Below, piece by piece: positions 25,344 to 34,561 of a DNA stretch of 64,000 nucleotides. The stretch is from Eshraghiella sp051880035 (GTDB lineage Bacteria > Bacillota > Clostridia > Lachnospirales > Lachnospiraceae). Location: assembly GCA_051880035.1 (NCBI GenBank), contig JBJENE010000062.1, positions 1 to 64,000 on the forward strand, in the 5' to 3' direction. Numbering within the stretch: the stretch's first letter is position 1; each line of letters begins with the position of its first letter. The position numbers were made by a program, and so were the translations under genes. The notes under the pieces were generated by a model, which did not search any database, was not told the origin of the DNA, and saw only the letters and a list, made by a program, of their open reading frames with translations.

Positions 25344-27035
25344 TTAATATTTATTAATCTTTTCTAATATTTCATCATAATTACAAATACCGTTTCCGAT
25401 ATACCGAAGGGTTTTTCTGTCAAATTCAGCACTTTCAAACGGGTTAAAAGCAATGCTTTCATCATATTTTTTATTAAGTAATTCAATATATTCCGACTTT
25501 GAATCTACCAAAACGCCGTCACAGTAATAATTATATATCGGATATCCTTCTTCATCCAGATTTACATTAGAATTATCTTCTACTCCATAATTTCCATCAA
25601 ATAAAACTACAAATTCTCCGTCTACTATTGAATATACTTTTTCGAAGTACACCAACATTCTCCCTCCGCTAATGCAGAAAACATTTTTACCGGCTATATA
25701 TGACAATCCATAGGGCCAGACTGATTGTTCAATTACATTCCCGTTATAATAACTACATATTACTGCTCCATCTGAGGAACTGCCAAAATTAATATATAAT
25801 TCCGGAATATTATCATTATTTATATTCAAGAGCAAATAATTTGCCCCTGATAAGTCATTTTTTCTTACACATTCATCAATATAATCAACATATGCCTGTT
25901 TCCATTCACTTGACGATGCACTTGTATTGATTAATTCGAAATCGGTCAGATTAATTGACGAATCATCATTAAATTTATTAACCTGATCTGAATAAATATA
26001 TATTATTACTTCACTTTTATCCTCTTTCCAATCAAGTTTTGAATACTTAACCAAATTACCGTTTCTGTCATATTCATAATTTTCTGTATATCCGGAACCA
26101 TTTCCACTGGTTAATGTTTTTTTAATCATATCCCCCTTTTCATTATATGTATAACTGTATACTGATATATCTTCCACTTCCCCATCCGCATTACAATGAG
26201 CACGCTTCGTTACATTACCGTTTTTATCATATTCATATTCTGAATATCCGGAAACATCCACTTCCGGTTTAGGATAATCACATTCGTAATATATAGTCTT
26301 TACCAGTTTTCCGTTAATATCATATTCTTCAGCTTCCTTATATTCTATATTTCTTATGTCATCATACATTTGATAGTAACATATGGTTTTAATCATATTT
26401 CCATTTTCAAGATATTCATATTCACACTCCATTTGGCGAGACCCTATCAGTTCCCCATATTTGCTATATGGATATCTGCTAATCAGATTATTGTTTTCAT
26501 CATACTCATACTTATAGTAATAATAGTAATCCGGATTAGAAACATAATCAGAATAATTTTTTATTATCTTTATTTTCCCTGATTCATCATATTCATATTC
26601 TTCCTTTGATACGGCACTGCCATCATAATTATCAAATTCAATTTGCTCTGCTACTTTCCCCGATTCCTTATATTTCATCTCATACCAACAGTCTAAACTG
26701 CCCAAATTATTGAAACTCTCTGATGCATAATAATATGATTTTTTTGAAAATACACAATTTCCATCTTCATCATATTCATATGACTGCGTCCAATTCCGGT
26801 AACCTTCAAAATGTATTTCTTTAACCAGTAAATTTTTAGTATTTAAACTATTATATTCCGATTCGGTATTTTTTTCCGTATGTCCTCCATTGTCCTCAAT
26901 TAAACCACTATTATTTGACTCAATCTCAGATATTGTTATTTCTTTATATGTTGTTTTGTCATTTTTTTCGCATGAAGTAAGGTATAATATCGCAAATACT
27001 AAAAAAAATGCCATTAAAGTTTTTACTTTTTTCAT
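25344..27035 (-). CDS. YD-repeat lipoprotein, last gene of the kinase/ABC operon
   Basis: A 563-residue lipoprotein (lipobox LTSC, about residue 22). The middle (about 75-340) holds many YD-type repeats (EYDEDGN, EYDENNN, EYDKNGN, EYDRNGN), related to RHS/wall-associated repeats that form beta-rich ligand-binding surfaces. The C-terminal ~190 residues form a separate domain with LLLNINNDNIPELYI and a W/Y-rich beta region. It starts 16 bp after the ABC-2 permease stop behind AGGAG, so it belongs to that operon. It may be an extracellular partner or cargo of the transporter; no enzyme motif was recognised. Confidence 0.75.
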   Translation of the reverse strand: MKKVKTLMAFFLVFAILYLTSCEKNDKTTYKEITISEIESNNSGLIEDNGGHTEKNTESEYNSLNTKNLLVKEIHFEGYRNWTQSYEYDEDGNCVFSKKSYYYASESFNNLGSLDCWYEMKYKESGKVAEQIEFDNYDGSAVSKEEYEYDESGKIKIIKNYSDYVSNPDYYYYYKYEYDENNNLISRYPYSKYGELIGSRQMECEYEYLENGNMIKTICYYQMYDDIRNIEYKEAEEYDINGKLVKTIYYECDYPKPEVDVSGYSEYEYDKNGNVTKRAHCNADGEVEDISVYSYTYNEKGDMIKKTLTSGNGSGYTENYEYDRNGNLVKYSKLDWKEDKSEVIIYIYSDQVNKFNDDSSINLTDFELINTSASSSEWKQAYVDYIDECVRKNDLSGANYLLLNINNDNIPELYINFGSSSDGAVICSYYNGNVIEQSVWPYGLSYIAGKNVFCISGGRMLVYFEKVYSIVDGEFVVLFDGNYGVEDNSNVNLDEEGYPIYNYYCDGVLVDSKSEYIELLNKKYDESIAFNPFESAEFDRKTLRYIGNGICNYDEILEKINKY

Positions 27036-27051
27036 ATAATCATATCTCCTA

Positions 27052-27915
27052 CTATCTTTTATCTTTTGATATCATATGCAAAAACATATTTCCGAAAATC
27101 AGAAAAAGAATAATAAAAATCAATAAGATTCCCCAAATGCGTACTAAATGCATTGCATCTGCATTAAACATTTTTTCCGTTTCATGTGGTATATCCGGAA
27201 AAGTCATTTGTATCTTAAGTTTCATGTTGTTTATATTGCTAATACTCCCCAAAGCCTCCATTCCCCAGCGGCTGAGCATAATGTATGAAAATTTTTCTGC
27301 AATGCCTTTCATCGTGAATAATATTCCGGAAAAAATCAACTGCACAATTAATATATACGGTGCCATAACATTCGCCGTCTCAGTTTTTCTAACCATACAC
27401 GAAATTAATAATCCCATCATATCAGCCGCATACATTAACAAAAAAATACTAATATAATATTCAATTAACGGATTATTGAAAATAAGACCATTTACCGGCA
27501 AATCATTGCAGTATATATATTTTACCCCAATGAATGTACAGCATAAAATTATGCTCTGAACAATACAAAGAAACAGCTGGATTACAGCTCTTGACATGGT
27601 ATAACATCTTATACGCAATCCATTTATATATTCTCTCTTAATATTTGCTCTTTCCTTAACGACAGACTGAATGGAATTGAATAATCCTCCCCATATAGCT
27701 GCACTTACAATTACAAAGCAGGCAGATTTCGTCCCTTCATAATGAACAAACATATCTTTGCCGGCAAGCCAGACAGTTATTATTGCTGCAACTACCGGAA
27801 ATAAAAGTGAAACCAACAAATTTTTTCTGTCACTTAAAAGAATTTGTATGTATTGTCTCGTCTGTATCTTCCATTGACTCCATGCTGAGATTATTTTAAT
27901 ATCACCTTTGGGCAT
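27052..27915 (-). CDS. ABC-2 type permease partner of the FHA-ABC ATPase
   Basis: A 287-residue inner-membrane protein with six hydrophobic segments (for example VAAIITVWLAG and GILLIFIILFLIFGNMF), arranged like ABC-2/ABCG transmembrane domains. It starts 4 bp after the FHA-ABC gene behind GAGG, so the two should form an exporter. Homodimers of this half-transporter are likely, as in ABCG and Rv1747-type systems. The substrate is unknown; the neighbouring lipoprotein and wall hydrolase suggest an envelope component. Confidence 0.82.
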   Translation of the reverse strand: MPKGDIKIISAWSQWKIQTRQYIQILLSDRKNLLVSLLFPVVAAIITVWLAGKDMFVHYEGTKSACFVIVSAAIWGGLFNSIQSVVKERANIKREYINGLRIRCYTMSRAVIQLFLCIVQSIILCCTFIGVKYIYCNDLPVNGLIFNNPLIEYYISIFLLMYAADMMGLLISCMVRKTETANVMAPYILIVQLIFSGILFTMKGIAEKFSYIMLSRWGMEALGSISNINNMKLKIQMTFPDIPHETEKMFNADAMHLVRIWGILLIFIILFLIFGNMFLHMISKDKR

Positions 27916-27919
27916 AATG

Positions 27920-29401
27920 TTACCTCACATATTTTTCAGGATTATCTTTTAGTAATTCATAAGCTTCTTTTATCTCTGCTCCAAAATACTTTTTTGCTTC
28001 GGCAGGACTTCCTGAGAATGCAAGCCGGCCTACATTATCTACTTTTGCCATCATGATAAGCTGATCAAACATATCTATTTCAGATACATCATGTATAATT
28101 ACAAGTATACTTTTACCCTCATCATGAGCCAGATCTCTTAATACAGTAAAAAGTTCTCTTTTTGATTGAGGATCCAGGCCTTTGTCCGGTTCGTCAAGAC
28201 AAAAAAGTGCTTTGTCTGCTACCAAATCTATTCCGATATTAACCCTGCTTTGTTCTCCACCACTGCATTTTGCAATCTGGGTATTGCGTTGCTTTTCAAG
28301 TCCTAACTGTTTTATGATCAGATCAACTCTTTTTTTACATTCTTTTTTAGTAACGCCTCTCGGCAGCCTCGATTCTGCGGCATCCATAAGTTCTCTTTCG
28401 ACTGTAAGCATTTTATGTAAAACATTTTCCTGAGGAACGCTTCCGATTCTAAGCTTCAGGCGATTAAAATTCTTCTGTAGGTCTTCTCCATTAAACAGAA
28501 TTGTACCCTGCACGCCTTCAGTATCCATTCCGTTCAGACAGTTCATGATAGTTGTCTTCCCGGCACCGGAACCGCCTAGTAATGCCACCAATGAACCTTG
28601 ACAAATTTCCAAATGAATATTTTTTATTAATTCTTTTTTACCTTTTCCGTTTGAATTATTTACCTTCTTGGAGATGATATCCGCTTTAAGCATCACGCTT
28701 TTGTTAGCAGAAGAAGTGTCAAATTTTTTAACAGGGTTATAAATTATGCTGTTTCCTGTAAATATAAAATGTCTGTCACATAAAGATATTTTGTCTTTTT
28801 CATTTAAAATTAATGGTGAATTGATTCTATTGTTATTTACCCAGGTCCCTGCAAGACTGTTGCAATCGTAAATATAATATTTCCCCTTAACATATGTTAT
28901 TTTGCAGTGCTGTTCTGATATATATGGTAAATCAATTACAATATCGCAATCCTTTGAACACCTTCCAATAACTGTATCCTTTTTATCAAGAGAATAATTT
29001 ACCCATTTTTCTTCAATCCTGTCAGTCGTAAACATCATCCATATTCCTCTGGAATCAGGATGATTTAAATCTTTCGAATCAATTCTTAAAATGTCCCCAT
29101 TATTTAACGATACCGGACTAAAACTTCCGTTGATACCTTTTTCTATTTTTTTACCATTGTGATATGTCCCATTAATACTTCCTTTATCAACATAGAACCA
29201 GTCATTGCCTATTCTTATTATCTCGGCATGTTTTCTTCCGACAATTTCAGTATTCAATTGTATATTGGGATTATTATTCATGGACGCTCTTCCTATTGTC
29301 CACTTATTTCCATCATTTAATATACGGCATTTAACAATTCCGTTTTCCAGAATAACAAGAGCCGCATCATTTTGAACCGATAAAAAAATCATAGTTTCCA
29401 T
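27920..29401 (-). CDS. double-FHA domain ABC ATPase
   Basis: A 493-residue cytoplasmic ATPase. FHA1 (about 30-115) has GR37-38, RKH56-58 and NGT77-79. FHA2 (about 138-215) has GR146-147, SEQH162-165 and AGT184-186. FHA domains bind phosphothreonine. The nucleotide-binding domain follows: Walker A GGSGAGKTT (276-284), a variant signature CSGGEQ (379-384), Walker B ALFCLDEP (398-405) and the H-loop His437. This order recalls mycobacterial Rv1747, where FHA phosphothreonine binding tunes export. A Ser/Thr kinase and PP2C phosphatase lie in the same operon, making regulation by phosphorylation likely. It starts behind GGAGG, 14 bp after the HTH gene. Confidence 0.9.
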   Translation of the reverse strand: METMIFLSVQNDAALVILENGIVKCRILNDGNKWTIGRASMNNNPNIQLNTEIVGRKHAEIIRIGNDWFYVDKGSINGTYHNGKKIEKGINGSFSPVSLNNGDILRIDSKDLNHPDSRGIWMMFTTDRIEEKWVNYSLDKKDTVIGRCSKDCDIVIDLPYISEQHCKITYVKGKYYIYDCNSLAGTWVNNNRINSPLILNEKDKISLCDRHFIFTGNSIIYNPVKKFDTSSANKSVMLKADIISKKVNNSNGKGKKELIKNIHLEICQGSLVALLGGSGAGKTTIMNCLNGMDTEGVQGTILFNGEDLQKNFNRLKLRIGSVPQENVLHKMLTVERELMDAAESRLPRGVTKKECKKRVDLIIKQLGLEKQRNTQIAKCSGGEQSRVNIGIDLVADKALFCLDEPDKGLDPQSKRELFTVLRDLAHDEGKSILVIIHDVSEIDMFDQLIMMAKVDNVGRLAFSGSPAEAKKYFGAEIKEAYELLKDNPEKYVR

Positions 29402-29415
29402 AAAAAGCCTCCATA

Positions 29416-30417
29416 CTAAAACATATCATCCGAAACACTATCAGCTGCTTCCCCCAAGAGAAATTCGACATCAGAAAAGCCAAGCGATATCAATATATCT
29501 TTTACATATAATCTTAATGTATCCGTTCCGCAAAAAATAATATCTTCAAGCATTGCGTTTTCCAATGCATAGATAATCGAATTTTCAAAAGGATTTTTTG
29601 CACACAATTTTTCCATGTTAGCCAAAACAAGCATCTCATTAATCTGATCGGTATTCATATTCAGATGAATTCCAAGAGAAATAATCTTATTGCGTTTGGG
29701 ATACCATTTTCTATTTACAATATCGTAGATGCAATGCTTCAAAGAAGACGAACAATCCGTTGTCATTATTGAAATATTATCTCTGTTTGATGTGTCTCCG
29801 ATTTTATTTAAATTAATATATAATTCAACATATGAATAAAATTTGCTGTATTGATTAGAAAACAACCCTGCATTTTTCCTTATAAACTCAACAAGTTCTC
29901 CAAGTTTGCGCATATTAATCAGATTCAATAACACCCCGGATGTTTCATACATTATTTTATTTTCAATTGCCTGACCCTGAATTTCTTTATTAATCAGATC
30001 AATTATCATTTTGCATTTTTCATATGTATGCTCAATTTCTTCCGTCGTAAGAACAAAAATACATACTGAGTCTTCAAGATTTCTGGCATATAGCTTTGTA
30101 CATCTTCCATATCGCTCAAGGAAATTATTCATTTCATCCAGGCCATATCCTGCCGCAAATCCGATTTTAATAAATGTCTCCCGGTTCTTAGGTACAGAGC
30201 CATTCTTCCATTTCTGCACCGTAATTCTGCTTACTTCGCAAAGTTTTGCAAAATCTACTGCAGAGTGTTTACTTTCTTTCAGAATCTCATTTATTTTAAT
30301 AACCCACTCATCTTTCTGACTTTTTAAACTATGAAGAATTTCTCTGTATTCCTCCAGACTTTCACATCTTGAGACAATATCATAAAGCTTTTTTGTAGAA
30401 TAATTTGTTTTATCCAT
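29416..30417 (-). CDS. HTH protein with internal duplication in the kinase operon
   Basis: A 333-residue protein. Residues ~40-75 form an XRE-like helix-turn-helix (FAKLCEVSRITVQKWKNG). The segment that follows (about 78-123, YGLDEMNNFLERYGRCTKLY then LEDSVCIFVL) recurs near the C-terminus (about 241-286, MNTDQINEMLVLANMEKLC then FENSIIYAL), so the protein contains a diverged repeat. It has no obvious Shine-Dalgarno and follows the kinase gene by 27 bp. It may be a regulator or adaptor acted on by the kinase, or a docking partner of FHA. No known family was recognised with confidence. Confidence 0.72.
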   Translation of the reverse strand: MDKTNYSTKKLYDIVSRCESLEEYREILHSLKSQKDEWVIKINEILKESKHSAVDFAKLCEVSRITVQKWKNGSVPKNRETFIKIGFAAGYGLDEMNNFLERYGRCTKLYARNLEDSVCIFVLTTEEIEHTYEKCKMIIDLINKEIQGQAIENKIMYETSGVLLNLINMRKLGELVEFIRKNAGLFSNQYSKFYSYVELYINLNKIGDTSNRDNISIMTTDCSSSLKHCIYDIVNRKWYPKRNKIISLGIHLNMNTDQINEMLVLANMEKLCAKNPFENSIIYALENAMLEDIIFCGTDTLRLYVKDILISLGFSDVEFLLGEAADSVSDDMF

Positions 30418-30444
30418 ATAATTAATACATATATTACTTAATTA

Positions 30445-32712
30445 CTATTTTATTATCATGTCCGCAAATCCTATTGTAGGTACATCCCACCCATTAGTTG
30501 GGATATAGAACTTTATCTGGTTTACTCCTGTCACATCAATACTTATATTCTGCGGATAGGCATCAGCTTTTATTTCATATGTTTTTTCTATTTCTCCATC
30601 CAGATACACTACCATGCTGGTATCTACCATATCAGAACCATCTACATGACCTAATTTAAAGGACAATGTTGAATATTCACCATTCAAATTTGACAAAATA
30701 TATCCGTCACTACTAAACCAACGTTCTGCTTTAAATCCGTTCTTGCATTCTTCCCCTGCCATCATAAATCCGCTTAAACAGTCCTTTTCAAACTCTTCGT
30801 AAATATGCATTGTTTGGTCATATGGTTTACATACTTCTATGAAATTCTTTGGTCTTTGATTATTTATATATGCCAGCTGGTCTGCCAATAAAGAATTATC
30901 TTCTACAATTTCTTGTGCTTCCTCAATGACATTAACAGCCTCATCATATTTATTTTCTTCCAAAAGTTTATTTGATTTGTTAATTACATCATTTACATAA
31001 TCTTTTTGATATGATTTAACCTGTTTTGAAATGGTTGTATCTCCCGGCAACACATTTTCCAACGCATTATTTAATATGTCGACGGCACCAATATAATCTT
31101 TTTTCTCTGCCAGTTCAGCGGCTTCGTCCAAAATTTCTGTTCTGTATTGATCCTCCAAAAGAATAATTTTCTTTTTGGCAGTTTCATAATTTACATCAAT
31201 ATCAGTAACTTTTCTATATTCTGATATAGCCTTTGTATACTCGCCTTTCTCCTCATATATTTGTGCAGCATCAAACGCCTGTCTGGATGCATAGAGGTCT
31301 TCTATATCCTCTTTTGTTTTATCAAGCTTGTCCTGAACTTCTGTAATCCTCATATCTGCTATATCTTCAAGTTGTAGTTTTGCTGTATAGTAATCAATAT
31401 TCTGTTTTTTAAAATCAAAAAAGATTACTTCCATCTGATTATTAAGAGTATTTATTAATTCTTCAGTAACCTCTCCTGATTCATCATATTCTTTTTTGGC
31501 ATCTTCATAATTTTCCAGTATAACTTCCTTGTCATTTTCGGAAATACTCCCGTTTACTGATTCAACAACACGATTAGGTTCATCTCCTGAAGGTTTTTTA
31601 TTGATTTTGGTTGCAAGAAATATGCCTCCACCTATTAAAACAACAGCAATTACCGCAATTAATACAAAAACAGCTTTTTTTCCTTTCCTGCGTTTCTGTT
31701 TAACTGTTTTATTCTTTATTCCGGCTGTGTTGTCTCCCTCTGTGCTGTATGGGTTATTCATATAACCCGCTGCAACGGTAGCTTCAAAATCAACTTTATT
31801 ACCATTCTGAACCGAAATAAGAGCGTTTTTCAACTCTGATGCACTTGCAAATCTGTCATCAGGATTAAATGCACAGGCTTTTAATATAATTGACGACATA
31901 GTTTGGCTTGCATTAATCGGAGCCGGCAATTGTTCTCCGCATAATCTGCGATCATTGGCACTCTTTCTTTCCTGATACTGTATTTGTGTTGCATAGGGAT
32001 CTATAAAAGGAAGTCTGTTATTATTTAATAACTTATATAAAACAAGACCTAAAGAATATGTATCAACTGTTGAATTGTATTTTTTTCCCATAACAACTTC
32101 CGGAGCCATATAACTGTATGTTCCTTTAGATGATAATGTGCCGTTGGTTTTTTCAAGTTCTTTTGCAATACCAAAGTCACCGACCTTAAAATCACCGAAG
32201 CTTGATACAAATATATTCTCAGGTTTTATATCTCTGTGTATAATATTTTTCTGAGCACATAATTCCAGGGCATTGCATATATCTATACCCAGTTTGATGA
32301 CATCCTTTTCAGATAAGTTATTTTTAGCTGAATAATCATTAAATGGTGTAAGCAACTCCATTCGAATAAAAATATCCCAGCCAATCGCATCTTCTTTTTC
32401 AAGTACCTTAAAATCCTCGACACTAACAACATTTGTCATGCCTTTCATTGATTCCATAAGTTTAATTTCATTTATGAAATCATCTACAATTCCTTTAAAA
32501 TATGTTATGGTTGCATTATCATCCAAGCCTTCTGCCTTAAGTTCTGATACTTCAGAATTGCTTTGAGGAATCGTTATTACTTTAATCGCTGAATATGTAG
32601 TCATTGAATGTTCTTCGCGAACCGCTTTGTAAACCTTTCCAAATGCACCTTCGCCAATCTGTTCAATTACTCTCCATTCCGGCCAAACACTTGATAATTT
32701 TTCAATGCTCAT
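30445..32712 (-). CDS. transmembrane Ser/Thr protein kinase with NPCBM-like sensor
   Basis: A 755-residue Hanks-type kinase. The catalytic domain (about 1-300) has GEGAFGKV, the ATP lysine in AIKVI (about 44), HRDIKPEN, DFG and APE, all intact. A single transmembrane helix (about 346-368, after a KQKRRKGKK stop-transfer-like run) leads to an extracellular part: an alpha-helical, TPR/coiled-coil-like region (about 400-620), then a C-terminal NPCBM-like beta domain (about 625-755), a type known to bind carbohydrate. PASTA repeats are absent, so the signal is not the usual muropeptide. The start is ATG 32712 (GGGAG 10 nt upstream); a TTG six bases upstream is too close to it. The phosphatase gene precedes it. 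Confidence 0.9.
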   Translation of the reverse strand: MSIEKLSSVWPEWRVIEQIGEGAFGKVYKAVREEHSMTTYSAIKVITIPQSNSEVSELKAEGLDDNATITYFKGIVDDFINEIKLMESMKGMTNVVSVEDFKVLEKEDAIGWDIFIRMELLTPFNDYSAKNNLSEKDVIKLGIDICNALELCAQKNIIHRDIKPENIFVSSFGDFKVGDFGIAKELEKTNGTLSSKGTYSYMAPEVVMGKKYNSTVDTYSLGLVLYKLLNNNRLPFIDPYATQIQYQERKSANDRRLCGEQLPAPINASQTMSSIILKACAFNPDDRFASASELKNALISVQNGNKVDFEATVAAGYMNNPYSTEGDNTAGIKNKTVKQKRRKGKKAVFVLIAVIAVVLIGGGIFLATKINKKPSGDEPNRVVESVNGSISENDKEVILENYEDAKKEYDESGEVTEELINTLNNQMEVIFFDFKKQNIDYYTAKLQLEDIADMRITEVQDKLDKTKEDIEDLYASRQAFDAAQIYEEKGEYTKAISEYRKVTDIDVNYETAKKKIILLEDQYRTEILDEAAELAEKKDYIGAVDILNNALENVLPGDTTISKQVKSYQKDYVNDVINKSNKLLEENKYDEAVNVIEEAQEIVEDNSLLADQLAYINNQRPKNFIEVCKPYDQTMHIYEEFEKDCLSGFMMAGEECKNGFKAERWFSSDGYILSNLNGEYSTLSFKLGHVDGSDMVDTSMVVYLDGEIEKTYEIKADAYPQNISIDVTGVNQIKFYIPTNGWDVPTIGFADMIIK

Positions 32713-32737
32713 TTTCAAAATTCTCCCTTTTGTATAA

Positions 32738-33493
32738 TTATTTTTTGTGTATCTCGCATATTATGATTGTGATATTGTCTTTTGCTCCGTTATTCATTGC
32801 AATATTAAGCAAATTATCACTACACTCTTTAATTGTCGTTCCGTCTGCAAGTATTGATTTAATTATTCCTTCATCAACCATATCCGTAAGCCCATCCGAG
32901 CATATGAGAAATCTTTCTCCATAACTGATTTTTTCTATTACCAAATGAGGTTGAATTATAAATTCCGTTTCAGGTATACCCAGATATTGTGTAAGCGGTG
33001 GTTTTCTGTTTCCGAACAATTCCATACAGTGATCCAAAGATAGTTGTACAAATTCATTTCCTTTTAACCTGTAAATACGACTATCTCCAATATTACACGC
33101 ATATACTTTATTTTTATCAAAAACAACAGCAGCTCCTGTCGTACCCATATTTTTAATTGCATTTTCTACCTTATATTTACATATTTCAGCATTAACATTT
33201 TTAAAAATGTTTGTAAGCACATTTGAAATTCTGTTGTATTTCAACATATTGTAATAACGGTCAAAGGTACAAGATGCAATATATGAGGCGGTCTCCCCTT
33301 TTTCTTCTCCACCCATACCGTCAAATACTGCAAATGCCGGTATATCATAATAAGTACACTCTCCGACAATCGGTTCACTAAGTGCATTATTATTTTCCTC
33401 CAGATAATTGCCCATTATCCAGAAATTATCCTGGTTAACAGAACGAACCTTTCCGGTATTGCAATTTATGTTGTATGATAATTTATACCTCAA
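32738..33493 (-). CDS. PP2C-type Ser/Thr phosphatase
   Basis: A 251-residue cytoplasmic metal-dependent phosphatase. The metal-site motifs are present: QDNF (Asp22), FDGMGG, GDSRIY, CSDGLTD and the terminal DNITIII. It should reverse the phosphorylation made by the kinase encoded next. Translation probably starts at TTG 33493, which overlaps the upstream stop (TTGA) and has GAGG 7 nt before it. No ATG gives a full first metal motif. The unusual start suggests coupled, low-level expression. Confidence 0.9.
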   Translation of the reverse strand: MRYKLSYNINCNTGKVRSVNQDNFWIMGNYLEENNNALSEPIVGECTYYDIPAFAVFDGMGGEEKGETASYIASCTFDRYYNMLKYNRISNVLTNIFKNVNAEICKYKVENAIKNMGTTGAAVVFDKNKVYACNIGDSRIYRLKGNEFVQLSLDHCMELFGNRKPPLTQYLGIPETEFIIQPHLVIEKISYGERFLICSDGLTDMVDEGIIKSILADGTTIKECSDNLLNIAMNNGAKDNITIIICEIHKK

Positions 33494-34485
33494 TGTTTTT
33501 CCTCGTAATGTTTAATAAAAATATTTCTTTCCGTTATATTTACATATATGGCCTTAATCACTGAAGCAATTAAGCAAATAATCGGACCTATTATCATAAA
33601 ATAGTATCCGCTCGCCTTTGCAATTTCTTCCACCCTAAATCCTTCTACAATAATACGATTATTAACTACACACATATTAATGATAAACATAAACAACGAA
33701 ACTACAGCAGATATAATTGATGTTTTGGATGATGCAAAAGATGACAAACATACTACAAAAACTCCTAATGCAATCAGTAAAAATCCCCATGCGCTCATTG
33801 CCGACAATGTACTATTATATTCATTTAATTTGGTAATATGCAATAATAGGAACCCATATTTCCCATCTTTTGCAAAGCTTAAAAATCCCGATAATCCGCA
33901 AATAATTGCACAAAATGAATTTACAAAGCTGATAATATTGAATCCTTTCATCCTTTGTATTTCATCCCATTTTTCCATTCCGTTTTCATCAGCTGTTTTT
34001 ATTACTTTAGCGATAACCAATATTGCTGCCAATCCACAGAGTGCCGCAAAAACAGGAAATCCGTAAAACAAATAATAGACTTCACCAAATGAAGGCAGAA
34101 ACAGTCGAATTATTATCCATGTTACAAATATTGGTATTGTTCTTAATATTAATGCTATTCTGATTTTGTTCCAGAATATTGGTTTATCTATATATATTAT
34201 CGCCTTAACGGCACTTATCCAGCTTGTTACAACAAAAACAATATGTATAGGCCATACCATACATACTCTGTATCCGTTAGCAAACTTAGTATAAGATGCT
34301 ATAATCAATAAGAACAAAACCGCAAATCCCATTATTTTATATCCCCAGTTTTCTCCACTTTTAACTTTGTCAATCCACCTGTCCTTTTTTTGTGGCTGAA
34401 TTGTTTTTAAAACAACCTCTTTACCACATTTCTCACAGAATCTTGCATTCTCTTTTAACTGCGCTCCACACTTTTCACAATACAC
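33490..34485 (-). CDS. zinc-ribbon membrane protein, first gene of the kinase operon
   Basis: A 331-residue protein with an N-terminal double zinc knuckle (CEKCG...CEKCG) and about seven hydrophobic segments. Family is otherwise unknown. The start is a GTG at 34485, placed 8 nt after GGAGG. An in-frame ATG at 34500 overlaps that ribosome site and is rejected; the GTG start also gives the zinc-ribbon at the very N-terminus, as usual for such proteins. Expression must come through the structured leader and terminator just upstream. Proteins of this plan often accompany signalling or envelope stress loci, but no specific role can be assigned. Confidence 0.78.
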   Translation of the reverse strand: MYCEKCGAQLKENARFCEKCGKEVVLKTIQPQKKDRWIDKVKSGENWGYKIMGFAVLFLLIIASYTKFANGYRVCMVWPIHIVFVVTSWISAVKAIIYIDKPIFWNKIRIALILRTIPIFVTWIIIRLFLPSFGEVYYLFYGFPVFAALCGLAAILVIAKVIKTADENGMEKWDEIQRMKGFNIISFVNSFCAIICGLSGFLSFAKDGKYGFLLLHITKLNEYNSTLSAMSAWGFLLIALGVFVVCLSSFASSKTSIISAVVSLFMFIINMCVVNNRIIVEGFRVEEIAKASGYYFMIIGPIICLIASVIKAIYVNITERNIFIKHYEEKH

Positions 34486-34526
34486 TTTCGTTGCCTCCAT
34501 TCCTGTTATCTTATGCTATTAAATCG

Positions 34527-34561
34527 AAAAAAAAGCAGACTGAACCAAATCGCAGTCTGCT
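34527..34561 (-). terminator. intrinsic terminator at the end of the leader RNA
   Basis: On the minus strand AGCAGACTG (34561-34553), a 10-nt loop and CAGTCTGCT (34542-34534), followed by an unbroken run of T (34533-34527). It lies 42 bp before the GTG of the first operon gene. Confidence 0.85.
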
